64,000 bases of DNA from the NCBI RefSeq assembly GCF_009915685.1, contig NZ_JAABLP010000004.1. The stretch is one strand, 5' to 3'. Source of the DNA: Pannonibacter tanglangensis. GTDB lineage: Bacteria > Pseudomonadota > Alphaproteobacteria > Rhizobiales > Stappiaceae. Each line of letters opens with the position of its first letter. Within the stretch, counting starts at the first letter, position 1. Under the pieces are notes generated by a model, which was not told the DNA's origin, made no database searches, and was given only the letters and a program-made list of their open reading frames with translations. The translations under genes and the position numbers were made by a program. Below, one piece after another: positions 53,542-61,938 of the stretch.

Positions 53542-54062
53542 CAGGCCTCGACGGCGAGCGGCACCACGGTGGCCGTCGGCGTCTCGTCGTCGAGATCGTC
53601 GGTGTCATTGTCGAGCTCGGGATCGATCTCGGTGGTCAGCGACAGGTTCTTCTCGATCTGGCGCAGCAGCTTGCGCAGCTTCTTGCGGTCCTTGTCGTCA
53701 AGGCCGGCAATCGCTTCCTTCTCGAGCCGCTTCCAGGCCTTGTCCACGTCCTGCACGCGGTTGCGGCCCTCGTCGGTGAGGAACACGCGGGCGAGACGGC
53801 CGTCGGTTTCGGAAACCTGGCGGCGCACCAGACCCTGGGCGGACAGCCGGGTCACCATCTTGGTGACGGTGGGCGGCTGCACGCCGAGCGCCAGGGCCAG
53901 CTGGCTCATGGTCCGACCGTCCGCATCGGCGAGCACCTTGAGCACGAGTTCCTGGCCGGGATGCAGACCAATGCGCATCAAATGACCGCCTGAGCGAGCC
54001 CGCTGGGCCTTGGCCGCCTGCAGCAGACGGAAAGTCACGCTCTTCTTGTAACTGAATGCCAT
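53541..54062 (-). CDS. MarR-family transcriptional regulator
   Basis: 173 residues. The winged-helix core is PGQELVLKVLADADGRTMSQ, LGVQPPTVTKMVTRLSAQGL and the wing RRQVSETDGRLARVFLTDEG. A C-terminal acidic tail (ELDNDTDDLDDETPTAT) extends past the usual 145 residues. MarR proteins typically repress efflux or redox genes and respond to phenolic ligands. The quinone reductase pair upstream and the exporter downstream, all on this strand, are natural targets. Confidence 0.9.
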   Translation of the reverse strand: MAFSYKKSVTFRLLQAAKAQRARSGGHLMRIGLHPGQELVLKVLADADGRTMSQLALALGVQPPTVTKMVTRLSAQGLVRRQVSETDGRLARVFLTDEGRNRVQDVDKAWKRLEKEAIAGLDDKDRKKLRKLLRQIEKNLSLTTEIDPELDNDTDDLDDETPTATVVPLAVEA

Positions 54063-54187
54063 CGTCGATCACTCCACTGCCGGTTGGCACAGCCTAGCCT
54101 GTGACCGCCGGAGACACGAGCCCCGGCGATTCGACGCGACACTAGCGGCGTTCCTTAACCGTCAAATGACACTCGCGTGGCGGCCGC

Positions 54188-54775
54188 TCAAAAACGGGCG
54201 AGCTTGCGACGCACCTTGTCCAGATATTGCCGCCGGCTGTCGGGGGTTGAGCTGTCCATCTTGTAATGAGCCAGATAAAGGGTCTTGCAGCGCGGCGCGC
54301 AGAGGACGCGCATGCCCCTGAGCAGTGTCTTGCGGCCAGGCTCGCCCATCAGCTTCGACACCCACCAGGTGGCCCCACAGGTGGTGATGACCGCGATCTT
54401 GCGGATGTGCTGCATCTTGGGCCGCATGCCGGTGGTCTCGGTCGGCACCTCGAAGGTCACGTGCGGCACCCAGACCCGATCCAGCCACCCCTTCAGCATG
54501 GCCGGCAGACCGAACCACCAGGTCGGATAGATGAAGGTGATCATCTCGCACCACAGGATGGCTTCCACGTGACGCTCCACGGGACGGACATTGCTGCCCT
54601 GCGCGTGGTATCCCCGCCGCTCGTCCGCGCCCATCGCCGGCTGGAAGTTCTCGCCGTAAAGGTCAATGACCCGGAGCTCGTGGCCTGCCGACACCAGCGT
54701 CGACAGCACGGTTTCCTTTACGGCGGCGTTGAAACTTTCCGGGCAGGGATGGCAGTAGACGACCAGCACCCGCAT
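54188..54775 (-). CDS. Flavodoxin-fold NAD(P)H quinone reductase (first copy)
   Basis: 195 residues. The flavodoxin_2 fold shows VLVVYCHPCPESFNAAV for FMN/FAD phosphate binding, FIYPTWWFGLPAMLKGWLDR and IAVITTCGATWW. This is the KefF/MdaB/NQO group, which reduces quinones by two electrons using NAD(P)H. It is a tandem paralogue of the gene ending 2 bp upstream, with matching motifs throughout. A cysteine replaces the usual tyrosine in TTCGA, a change from the sibling TTYGG. Confidence 0.87.
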   Translation of the reverse strand: MRVLVVYCHPCPESFNAAVKETVLSTLVSAGHELRVIDLYGENFQPAMGADERRGYHAQGSNVRPVERHVEAILWCEMITFIYPTWWFGLPAMLKGWLDRVWVPHVTFEVPTETTGMRPKMQHIRKIAVITTCGATWWVSKLMGEPGRKTLLRGMRVLCAPRCKTLYLAHYKMDSSTPDSRRQYLDKVRRKLARF

Positions 54776-54777
54776 GT

Positions 54778-55359
54778 TCAGAAGACCTCCATTGTCTTGC
54801 GGACCTTATCGAGAAAGGCGGAACGGGTCGCATCGCTGACCCGGTTCATGTCGTAGAGCGCCAGATAGCGCAGGCGTGCGAGGGGATGGATGACGGCCCT
54901 GAGCACGCGGGTCCCGACCTTGCGCGGCGGATCCCCGACAAGGAAGGCCCGCAGCCGCGAGCCGCCATAGGTGGTGACGATGGCCAGCTTGCGGATGTTG
55001 GCGAGCGCCGGGACGACCTTGCCGTCCTGCAGCCGGAACGACACGCCCGGCAGGAACACCCGGTCGAAGAAGCCCTTGAGAATGGCGGGATAGCCGAAGT
55101 TCCAGACCGGATGCACGATGACCAGCGCCTCGGCCGACAGCAGCCGCTCCACATAGGGGCTGACGGTGTCGCGGTTGCGGTCGAGATCGTGATAGGCCAG
55201 CCGCTCCTCGCGCGTCAGCCGCGGATCGAAGCCCTCGGCGTAGAGATCGCAATCATCGACACTGTGCCCGGCCTTCTCGAGCGTCTCGCGCACGGTTGCA
55301 TGCAGCGCCGCGGCGAAACTGGTCTCGACGGGATGGGCATAGAGCAGCAGGATCTTCAT
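54778..55359 (-). CDS. Flavodoxin-fold NAD(P)H quinone reductase (second copy)
   Basis: 193 residues. It matches its neighbour along its length: ILLLYAHPVETSFAAALHAT, IVHPVWNFGYPAILKGFFDR and LAIVTTYGGSRLRA. The canonical TTYGG is kept. The two genes, 2 bp apart, look like an old tandem duplication and may form a heteromer or act on different quinones. It is the first gene of the group that leads to the MarR regulator. Confidence 0.87.
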   Translation of the reverse strand: MKILLLYAHPVETSFAAALHATVRETLEKAGHSVDDCDLYAEGFDPRLTREERLAYHDLDRNRDTVSPYVERLLSAEALVIVHPVWNFGYPAILKGFFDRVFLPGVSFRLQDGKVVPALANIRKLAIVTTYGGSRLRAFLVGDPPRKVGTRVLRAVIHPLARLRYLALYDMNRVSDATRSAFLDKVRKTMEVF

Positions 55360-55513
55360 GGCGCATCACCGGCAGGAGGAGGTTGCCCCGGACCGGGGCC
55401 TTGCCCAGCCGTCAGGGACGGCCCGGGCGCGGTGGCATCGGGCGGTCTCTTCCGGAACAGGACATGTGGAGGGGGCCTGAGCGCGTGAGCACGGGTTCAG
55501 GCCAGAGCCAGGG

Positions 55514-56920
55514 TCAGGCGGGCGTGAGGCCCGAGAACAGGAACACCTTGCCGGAACTGAAATCATAGTCCGGATCTTCCCACGCGATCATCTTGCCCGG
55601 GTTCAGGAGCCCCTTGGGATCGGCCTCGCGCTTGAAGGCGAGCTGCAGCGCGTCGGTCTGCTTCATGCCCCCCTCCTCCAGCGTGTAGCGATGCGGATTG
55701 AAGATCGGACAGCCCGCCTCCTCGTGCAGGCGGATGATCTCGTCCAGCCGCGCCTCGGTGGTGTAACGCACCACCGGCAGGCCGAAGCAGGTGATCTTGC
55801 CGTCAAAGCGCACGAATTCCAGATGGCCCGGCACCTCGTCGCCGAACAGCTCGGTCATGCGGCGGACCTTCTCGACCTGGTCCGGATAGGGATAGAGAAC
55901 CTGCAGATAGGTAATGGTCGGATCGACGCGCAGGCCGCGCAGGGTGGTGTGGTTCCAGGCCAGCTCATAGGCCGGCGGCAGGGTCTTCAGCGTTGCCTCG
56001 TCGGCCTGGTCCGACCGGTAGAGGATCGAGGCGCGGCCCTGCGAGGCGGTGAAGGTGGCGAAGGCGTCCATGGCGAAGGGGGCCACCATGATCACCACCA
56101 CGGACTGGTCGCGGCGGATGTACTTCTGGTGGCGCAGGAAATAGTCGTGCGGCAGCGGTGCGGCGACAGGGGCGAGCTGCTTCAGCAGGATGCCGTCCTG
56201 GTTGGCCAGCGCATCGGCGTAGATGACGCTGTCCATGAAATCGTCGAAGCCGACCAGCACGTCGACCCAGTCATAGGCCGCCGTCAGCGGCATCTCGACC
56301 TCGGTGATGACCCCGTTGGTGCCGTAGGCGTGCATGACGCGGGACAGGTCCGCGCCCTTGAGATGCAGGACGCGCGGCTCGGCCTCCATGGTGACGACCT
56401 TGAGGCTGAGCACGTTTCCGAGGTCGCGCAGGCCGCCCCAGGAAATGGAGCCGACGCCGCCCGACCCGCCGGCGATGAAGCCGCCGATGGTCGCGGTGCG
56501 ATAGGTCGAGGGATGCAGGCGCAGTTCCTGGCCCGAATGGGCGCGGGTTTCCTCGTCGATCTTCGAGATGATCGCCCCGGCCTCCGCCACGACGACACCG
56601 GGCCGGATGGAGAGGACACGGTTCATGTCGGCCAGATTGAGGATGACACCCCCCGACAGGGGCATTGCCTGGCCGTAGTTGCCCGTGCCGGCCCCGCGCG
56701 TGGTGACCGGAATGTCGAGCGCGTAGCAGGCCTTGAGCACCCGGATGACCTCGGCCTCGGTGCGGGGCGTGACGACGAGGTCGGCGGTGACATGGTCAAG
56801 CTGCTGCTTGAGCACGGGCGAGTACCAGAAGAAGTCGCGGCTCTTCTGCCTGACGATCTGCGGATTGTCCTCGAGGGCAAGGCCGGCCAGTTCGGACTTG
56901 AGGGTTTCGATCGCGCTCAT
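55514..56920 (-). CDS. FAD-linked oxidoreductase (GlcD-like)
   Basis: 468 residues. A PCMH-type FAD domain (VTTRGAGTGNYGQAMPLSGG, GVVVAEAGAIISKIDEETR, YRTATIGGFIAGGSGGVGS) is followed by a substrate-cap region. The histidine in the LHPSTY block is where GlcD, D-lactate dehydrogenase and relatives contact flavin and substrate. Its ATG overlaps the stop of the deaminase-like gene in TGATG, so the two are coupled and probably act in one pathway. The substrate is unknown; a 2-hydroxy acid or a heterocycle-derived alcohol is possible. Confidence 0.85.
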   Translation of the reverse strand: MSAIETLKSELAGLALEDNPQIVRQKSRDFFWYSPVLKQQLDHVTADLVVTPRTEAEVIRVLKACYALDIPVTTRGAGTGNYGQAMPLSGGVILNLADMNRVLSIRPGVVVAEAGAIISKIDEETRAHSGQELRLHPSTYRTATIGGFIAGGSGGVGSISWGGLRDLGNVLSLKVVTMEAEPRVLHLKGADLSRVMHAYGTNGVITEVEMPLTAAYDWVDVLVGFDDFMDSVIYADALANQDGILLKQLAPVAAPLPHDYFLRHQKYIRRDQSVVVIMVAPFAMDAFATFTASQGRASILYRSDQADEATLKTLPPAYELAWNHTTLRGLRVDPTITYLQVLYPYPDQVEKVRRMTELFGDEVPGHLEFVRFDGKITCFGLPVVRYTTEARLDEIIRLHEEAGCPIFNPHRYTLEEGGMKQTDALQLAFKREADPKGLLNPGKMIAWEDPDYDFSSGKVFLFSGLTPA

Positions 56921-58269
56921 CAGGCTACTCCCGCAAGGACTTTCGGCCGGACCGCCAGAAGGGCGTCCAGCTCGCGGTAATCAGGAAGGGTCCGGTCGAT
57001 GGACCGGCCGGCACGGAGAACGGTGCGGGGCCCGGACGGACGCGCCAGCAGCTCGCTCCAGTCCCGCGCCCGGAAGACAACGAGATTGGCCGGCGCCCCC
57101 TCGCGCAGGCGGCCATGCGCCGGCCGGCCGAGCAGCTCGGCCGGCGTGGTGGTGACGGTGCGGATCCAGTCGCCAACCGGATGATCCAGCTGCAGGATGC
57201 GGGTGGCCTGGGTGTAGACCTCGACGAGATCGAGATCGCCATAGGCATAGAAGGGATCGCGCGTGTTGTCGGAGGAGACGGCGACGGGGATGCCGCGCGC
57301 CTTCATCTCGTGCAGCAGCGTGACGCCCCGCCAGCGCGGGGTGCGGCCGGCCTGCCGGTCCTGCAGATACATGTTGCACATGGGCAGGGACACGATGCCG
57401 AGCCCGGCGCGCGCGACCAGATCGAGCGTGCGGTCGATCTCCTCCGGCTCCTGCCGGGCGAGCGAGCAGCAGTGACCGACGACAATGCGCCCCTCGAAGC
57501 CGGTGCGGATGGCCGCCTCGGCAATGTGGCGCAGGCTGCGGGCCTTGCTGTCCCCGGTCTCGTCGGCGTGGAAGTCGAGATCAAGGCCGCGGTCCGAGGC
57601 GGCCCTCATCATGGCATCGAGATGCTCGTCCAGCCGCGGCACCATGTAGGTGACGGCACCGAGCACCCCCTGCGCGGACGCCACGCGGTCGGCTATGGCG
57701 GTCAGGAAGCCGTCATCCGCATCGAGCCGGTCGATGCCGAAAAGACAGGCGGCCTGCAGGTCGATCCGCTCGCGCCAGTCGGCCCGGACCTCCTGGAACA
57801 CCGGCCAGGAGATGCTCTCCTGCGGCGGGATGCTGTCGAGATGGGTGCGGATCAGCGAGGTGCCGTGAGCGAAGGCACAGCGGAGCGAGAACTCCATCCG
57901 CGCCCGGACATCCTCCGCCGTCCAGTTGGCGGCGCGATCCGCGCCGACGGCGGTGAGCGCCCCCATGAAGGTACCATCCGGATTGGGCTGGCGCGGGCTG
58001 ATATGCCCCTTGTCGAGATGGGTGTGCATGTCGACGAGGGTGGGCAGCACCAGCCCGCCATCGAGATCGTAACTGTAATCGCCGCAGGTCGGGGGCTGGC
58101 TGCCGGCCGGCGTGATCGACAGGAACGTGCCGTTCTCGAACTCGATGTCGACGGGGACCAGAGCCGACGGATCGGTGCCGGCGAGCGACGGCGGCAGCAG
58201 GGCGGCCGGCACGCGGGCCCGGCGCAGGCAGGCCGTGCCCCGGATGGGAACCGTGAAGACCTCGCTCAT
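56920..58269 (-). CDS. Cytosine deaminase-like amidohydrolase
   Basis: 449 residues. Metal ligands are in the DMHTHLDKGH motif, DLDFHADETGD (with the catalytic glutamate) and VGHCCSLARQ, and the aspartate in VSSDNTRDPFYAYGDLD. This set matches CodA-type deaminases of the amidohydrolase superfamily, which hydrolyse the ring amine of cytosine, 5-methylcytosine, creatinine or similar. It sits between an ABC permease gene (4 bp away) and an FAD oxidase (1-base overlap), so it probably acts on an imported ring compound. The ATG at 58269 has GGGAGAA upstream. Confidence 0.87.
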   Translation of the reverse strand: MSEVFTVPIRGTACLRRARVPAALLPPSLAGTDPSALVPVDIEFENGTFLSITPAGSQPPTCGDYSYDLDGGLVLPTLVDMHTHLDKGHISPRQPNPDGTFMGALTAVGADRAANWTAEDVRARMEFSLRCAFAHGTSLIRTHLDSIPPQESISWPVFQEVRADWRERIDLQAACLFGIDRLDADDGFLTAIADRVASAQGVLGAVTYMVPRLDEHLDAMMRAASDRGLDLDFHADETGDSKARSLRHIAEAAIRTGFEGRIVVGHCCSLARQEPEEIDRTLDLVARAGLGIVSLPMCNMYLQDRQAGRTPRWRGVTLLHEMKARGIPVAVSSDNTRDPFYAYGDLDLVEVYTQATRILQLDHPVGDWIRTVTTTPAELLGRPAHGRLREGAPANLVVFRARDWSELLARPSGPRTVLRAGRSIDRTLPDYRELDALLAVRPKVLAGVA

Positions 58270-58273
58270 GGAT

Positions 58274-59170
58274 TCAGTTCTCCCGGCGGATGGCACTCTC
58301 GTGCCACCGGCGCAACAGAAGGTGGGACACCGCGCTGGTCAGCGCGAAGATGACGACGCCCGTCAGGGACAAGAGCAGCAGGGCCGCAAACAGGCGGGGA
58401 ATGTTGAGGCGGAACTGCGATTCCAGCAACCGGTAGGCAAGGCCCGACTGGGCTCCGGCGGACCCGGCAGCAAACTCGGCCACCACCGCGGCGATGAGCG
58501 CCAGGCCGCCGGCGATCTTCAGCCCGGCAAGAAAGTAGGGCAAGGCGGCCGGGAGCTTGAGATAGCGCAGGGTCTGCCAGCGGCTGGCCCCGTACATCTC
58601 GAACAGGTTGAGCAGGTTGTGGTCGGTCGACTTCAGCCCCTGCGTCGTGTTGGAGAGAACGGGAAAGAAGGCGACAATGAAGGCGCAGATGAGCAGGGCT
58701 GCCTGTGTCGTCGGGGCATAGATGAGGATCAGCGGCGCGATGGCCACGATCGGTGTCACCTGCAGGATCACGGCATAGGGGTAGATGGCCAGCTCGACCC
58801 AGCGCGACTGGGTCATGAGGATGGCGAGGCCAACGCCGCCGATGAGCGCAAGGCCCAGCGCCAGAAAGGTGATCTTCAGCGTCACCAGGAGCGCCGCCGA
58901 CAGGATCGGCCAGTCGGTGACCAGAGACCGGACCACCCGCTCCGGGCTCGGCAGGATGTAGTGCGGCACGTCATAGGCCGCGACATACCAGGCCCAGAGC
59001 AGCACGAGCAGCCCGAGCATGACCACGGGAATGGCGATGCGCAGCAGCCGGTCCGCCAGATCCTCGGACCGCCCGGTCAGTGGCGCGCCCCCGGCGGCAG
59101 AAGCGCCGGACGAGACCCCGGCGGGAGCGCCCTTGGCGACCGTGGCCTTTGCGGGATCGAGCAAGGTCAT
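58274..59170 (-). CDS. ABC permease of the SsuC/ThiX type
   Basis: 298 residues. After an Ala/Gly-rich N-terminus of about 45 residues come six helices with the binding-protein-dependent coupling motif EMYGASRWQTLRYLKLPAAL, of the SsuC/TauC/ThiX group. It forms the homodimeric channel. Its ATG overlaps the ATPase stop in ATGA. The long frame upstream to 59404 overlaps the ATPase and is not used. Confidence 0.9.
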   Translation of the reverse strand: MTLLDPAKATVAKGAPAGVSSGASAAGGAPLTGRSEDLADRLLRIAIPVVMLGLLVLLWAWYVAAYDVPHYILPSPERVVRSLVTDWPILSAALLVTLKITFLALGLALIGGVGLAILMTQSRWVELAIYPYAVILQVTPIVAIAPLILIYAPTTQAALLICAFIVAFFPVLSNTTQGLKSTDHNLLNLFEMYGASRWQTLRYLKLPAALPYFLAGLKIAGGLALIAAVVAEFAAGSAGAQSGLAYRLLESQFRLNIPRLFAALLLLSLTGVVIFALTSAVSHLLLRRWHESAIRREN

Positions 59171-60003
59171 AGATGGTCCCTCGCATCCATGGCGGCGTGC
59201 AGCGCGGCCGACGCCTGCCGGCAATAGTCGTTGTAGACGGGCGAGGTGCGGAAGTCCTCGTCGCGGGGATAAGGCGCGTCGATCGGCAGGTCGCTGACGA
59301 CCCGGCCCGGACGCGCCGCCATGACGACGATCCGGCTGGAAAGATAGACGCTCTCGTAGACCGAGTGGGTGACGAACAGGACGGTCCAGCCAAAGCGTTC
59401 CCACAGGCGCAACAGATCGTTGTTGAGCTTGAAGCGGGTGATCTCGTCGAGGGCGGCAAAGGGCTCGTCCATCAGGAGCAGCTTCGGCCGGGTGACCAGC
59501 GCGCGGGCGATGGAGACGCGCATCTTCATGCCGCCCGACAGCTCGCGCGGATAGGCATCGCGGAACTGGTCGAGACCGACCATCGACAAGGCCTCCATCA
59601 CCGGCTCGTCCGCGGCCTTGCGCGAGACGCCCTTGAGGCGCAGCGGCAGCCAGACATTCTCGAACACGGTGGCCCAGGGCATCAGCGTCGGCTCCTGGAA
59701 GACGAAGCTGATTTCGGGCTCGGCCTGACCGGCGGCATTGTGCTCCGACGTGGGCCAGTCGAGGCGTCCGGAAGAGGTCTCGCCCAGACCGGCAATGATG
59801 CGCAGGGCCGTGGACTTGCCGCAGCCGGAGGGGCCGAGCAGGCTGATGAATTCGCCCTGCCCCACGTCAAGGGTCATGTCCTTGAGGGCGATGGTGCCAT
59901 TGGAGAAGGTCTTCGACACGCCGCTCAGCCGGACGAGCGGACGGGATGACGCCATCACCGGCCCGGCGGCAACCGGACGGGAGGCTTCGGGAACTGCGGA
60001 CAT
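59167..60003 (-). CDS. ABC ATPase of the SsuB/ThiZ type
   Basis: About 278 residues. Walker A GPSGCGKST, Q-loop FVFQEPTLMPW, signature ELSGGMKMRV, Walker B LLLMDEPFAALD and switch VTHSVYES. The GGMKMRV signature is the nitrate/sulfonate/pyrimidine-precursor subgroup. The start may be the ATG at 60003 or a GTG at 60012 that has GGAG closer to it. It energises the permease encoded just downstream. Confidence 0.92.
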   Translation of the reverse strand: MSAVPEASRPVAAGPVMASSRPLVRLSGVSKTFSNGTIALKDMTLDVGQGEFISLLGPSGCGKSTALRIIAGLGETSSGRLDWPTSEHNAAGQAEPEISFVFQEPTLMPWATVFENVWLPLRLKGVSRKAADEPVMEALSMVGLDQFRDAYPRELSGGMKMRVSIARALVTRPKLLLMDEPFAALDEITRFKLNNDLLRLWERFGWTVLFVTHSVYESVYLSSRIVVMAARPGRVVSDLPIDAPYPRDEDFRTSPVYNDYCRQASAALHAAMDARDHL

Positions 60004-60051
60004 GGGACGCACGGGCTCCGTTGGACCAGAAGAAGAGAGCAGGCAGCGGCC

Positions 60052-60074
60052 CCGGCGGATCGAATCCCCGCCGG
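60052..60074 (-). other. Intercistronic hairpin after the binding-protein gene
   Basis: CCGGCGG (60052-60058) pairs with CCGCCGG (60068-60074) across a 9-base loop, 12 bp after the binding-protein stop, without a T-run. It probably protects the binding-protein message. Confidence 0.45.
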
Positions 60075-60086
60075 AGCCGCATCATC

Positions 60087-61100
60087 TCACTTCTTCAGGT
60101 TCATGCCGACGCCTTTGCACACGAACTCGGTCGTGTAGACCTGCTTCACGTCGATGCCGGCCTTGAGCACGCCGGACTTGACCATTGCGTCATAGAAGGC
60201 CTGCTGCTTGGCATCGGTCATGCAGCCGATGCCCTTTTCCAGCGCCTCGCCGGATTCCACCAGGCCGAAGGACTTCATCGTGGCGATCGAGAAGGCGATC
60301 TGGTCATCCGTCATTTCCGGATTGTCCTTCTTGATCAGTTCGTTGGCAGCCTTGTTGTCGCCGTAGAGATAGTTGTACCAGCCCTCGATGGTGGCATCGA
60401 CGAAGCGCTGGGTGAGATCCTTGTTGGCCTCGACGAAGTCCTTGCGGGCCTCGATCAGCGTGGAATAGGTCTCGAAGCCCGCGTCGGCGAGCAGGAACAG
60501 CTTCGGCTTGAACCCGCCTTCCTTCTCGATCGCGAAGGGCTCGGACGTGATGTAGCCCTGCTGCGCCGACTGCTTGTCGGCGAGGAACGGACCCGGGTTG
60601 AAGGCATAGGGCTTGTACTGCTCGTCCCGGAAGCCCGGGTAGGCGGACTTCATCCACTGGAAGTAGGAGGAAAAGCCGTCAGCCCCCATGAAGATGGTCG
60701 GCAGCTTGGCAAGATCCTCGAACTTCTCGATGCCGGTGTCCGGATGGGCGATGAGGACCTGCGGGTCCTTCTGGAAGATCGCCGCGACCTCCACGACCGG
60801 GATGTCTTCCGCCAGCGCGCTGAGCGGCTGCAGCATGTTGCCGGCCATGTAGAACTGGATCTTGCCGGCGAGCAGCAGCGCCCGGTTGGCCGCCTGCGGC
60901 CCGCCCTGCACGATCTCGACCTTGAGGCCATATTTCTCGTAAGTGCCGTCGGCAACCGCCTGGTAGTAGCCGCCGTGCTCGGCCTGGGCGAGCCAGTTCG
61001 TGCCGAACTTCACTTCGTCAAGAGCAAGGGCACTGGCGGTCAGGCCAGCGGTGAAAGCCAGGCTGGCGCCCAGGCCTGCAAGAGAAGTCATGATACGCAT
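60087..61100 (-). CDS. NMT1/ThiY-like ABC substrate-binding protein
   Basis: 337 residues. A signal peptide (ASLAFTAGLTASALA) precedes a type II binding fold with TNWLAQAEHGGYYQAVADG, the classic start of the NMT1/THI5-like group (ThiY binds formylaminopyrimidine), then YEKYGLKVEIVQGGPQAA and QQGYITSEPFAIEKEGGF. It collects an N-containing ring or related ligand in the periplasm. It is the first gene of the ABC-deaminase-oxidase operon. A GGAGG-containing site precedes the ATG. Confidence 0.88.
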   Translation of the reverse strand: MRIMTSLAGLGASLAFTAGLTASALALDEVKFGTNWLAQAEHGGYYQAVADGTYEKYGLKVEIVQGGPQAANRALLLAGKIQFYMAGNMLQPLSALAEDIPVVEVAAIFQKDPQVLIAHPDTGIEKFEDLAKLPTIFMGADGFSSYFQWMKSAYPGFRDEQYKPYAFNPGPFLADKQSAQQGYITSEPFAIEKEGGFKPKLFLLADAGFETYSTLIEARKDFVEANKDLTQRFVDATIEGWYNYLYGDNKAANELIKKDNPEMTDDQIAFSIATMKSFGLVESGEALEKGIGCMTDAKQQAFYDAMVKSGVLKAGIDVKQVYTTEFVCKGVGMNLKK

Positions 61101-61456
61101 GTTGTCTTCCGCCTCCGTTTGCTTTTGTCAAAGCTCTGCCGCTGTGCCTCCTCAGGCCCTGGGAGCGGTTCAGGCAATCACGCTGAACATGTCTAGCAAG
61201 CGACGTGCCAGTCCGGCCCCAGCCTGACCTTTCGTCACGTGCCTGCCGCCCCGGCCGGGATCTGCCGATGACGTCCGACCGCCCCTGCGTCAACTGTGCA
61301 TAATTTCCGGTCACATGCCACTCACTTCGGCATGCCCACGTCTTGCGCAGTGCAGCAGCGGTTTCTAGGCTTGGACCGGGCCTGAAGTATCGGCCCGTCC
61401 GCACGAGGCGACAAGCGCCCTTGCGCCCCTTCGTCTCGACCCCGACAGGAGCCAGC
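61101..61456. promoter_or_regulatory. Divergent promoter region between the ABC operon and the Rid gene
   Basis: This 356-bp stretch has no gene. It shows TTGACA on the minus strand at 61125-61130 close to the binding-protein start and CATAAT on the plus strand at 61299-61304. I find no TPP-riboswitch or other riboswitch core and no strong dyad. Confidence 0.35.
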
Positions 61457-61846
61457 ATGACCCGCGCCGTGACACCGACGACGATCCGCCCGCCCTTTGC
61501 CCGCTACAGCCACGCCGTGGAGGTGCCGGCCGGACACAGGCTGGTGTTCTGCTCCGGACAGCTCGGCATCGGCCCCGATGACGTGATCCCCGAGGGCGTC
61601 GAAGCCCAGACCCGGCTGTGTTTCGGCAACATCCGGCACATCCTGGAGGCGGCCGGCATGACGCTGGCCGACATCGTGCGGATCAACGCCTATGTCACCG
61701 CCCGCGACCACATGGCCGGCTACATGAAGACCCGGGACGAGTTCACCGCCCTGCCCCCGCCCGCCTCGACGCTGATGATCGTCGGTGGCTTCACACGCGA
61801 GGAGTTCGTCGTCGAGGTCGAGGTCATCGCGGCCAGCGCGGAGTGA
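61457..61846 (+). CDS. Rid-family protein lacking the RidA arginine
   Basis: 129 residues, a chorismate-mutase-like fold: YSHAVEVPAGHRLVFCSGQL, FGNIRHILEAAGMTLADIVR and NAYVTARDHMAGYM. RidA proteins hydrolyse reactive imines using an arginine in PARS; here the segment reads PPASTLMIV, so that arginine is a serine. It is therefore a Rid subgroup member of unproved activity. AGGAG precedes the ATG by 5 bases. It faces the ABC-deaminase operon and may tidy an intermediate of the same pathway. Confidence 0.87.
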   Translation: MTRAVTPTTIRPPFARYSHAVEVPAGHRLVFCSGQLGIGPDDVIPEGVEAQTRLCFGNIRHILEAAGMTLADIVRINAYVTARDHMAGYMKTRDEFTALPPPASTLMIVGGFTREEFVVEVEVIAASAE

Positions 61847-61855
61847 GAAACGCCG

Positions 61856-61888
61856 CATGTTCAACGAAAATTATTTTTGTTGAACATG
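61856..61888. promoter_or_regulatory. 33-bp near-perfect palindrome
   Basis: CATGTTCAACGAAAAT (61856-61871) faces ATTTTTGTTGAACATG (61873-61888), 16-bp arms with one mismatch. It lies right after the Rid gene and could serve as its terminator as well as an operator for the downstream gene. Confidence 0.7.
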
Positions 61889-61901
61889 GGAAATGATGAT
61901 A

Positions 61902-61930
61902 TGTTCAACGAACATCCAATTCGTTGAACA
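61902..61930. promoter_or_regulatory. Second TGTTCAACGAA palindrome at the nucleotidyltransferase start
   Basis: TGTTCAACGAA (61902-61912) and TTCGTTGAACA (61920-61930) are perfect 11-bp arms with a 7-base centre, sharing the half-site of the palindrome 44 bp upstream. It ends 8 bp before the ATG of the next gene, a good position for repression. Confidence 0.75.
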
Positions 61931-61938
61931 CACGCACC

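Noticed and set aside
61101..61456. Possible thiamin-type riboswitch before the ThiY-like gene
   Set aside because: The conserved core sequences of the TPP riboswitch are not found on the minus strand in this gap.
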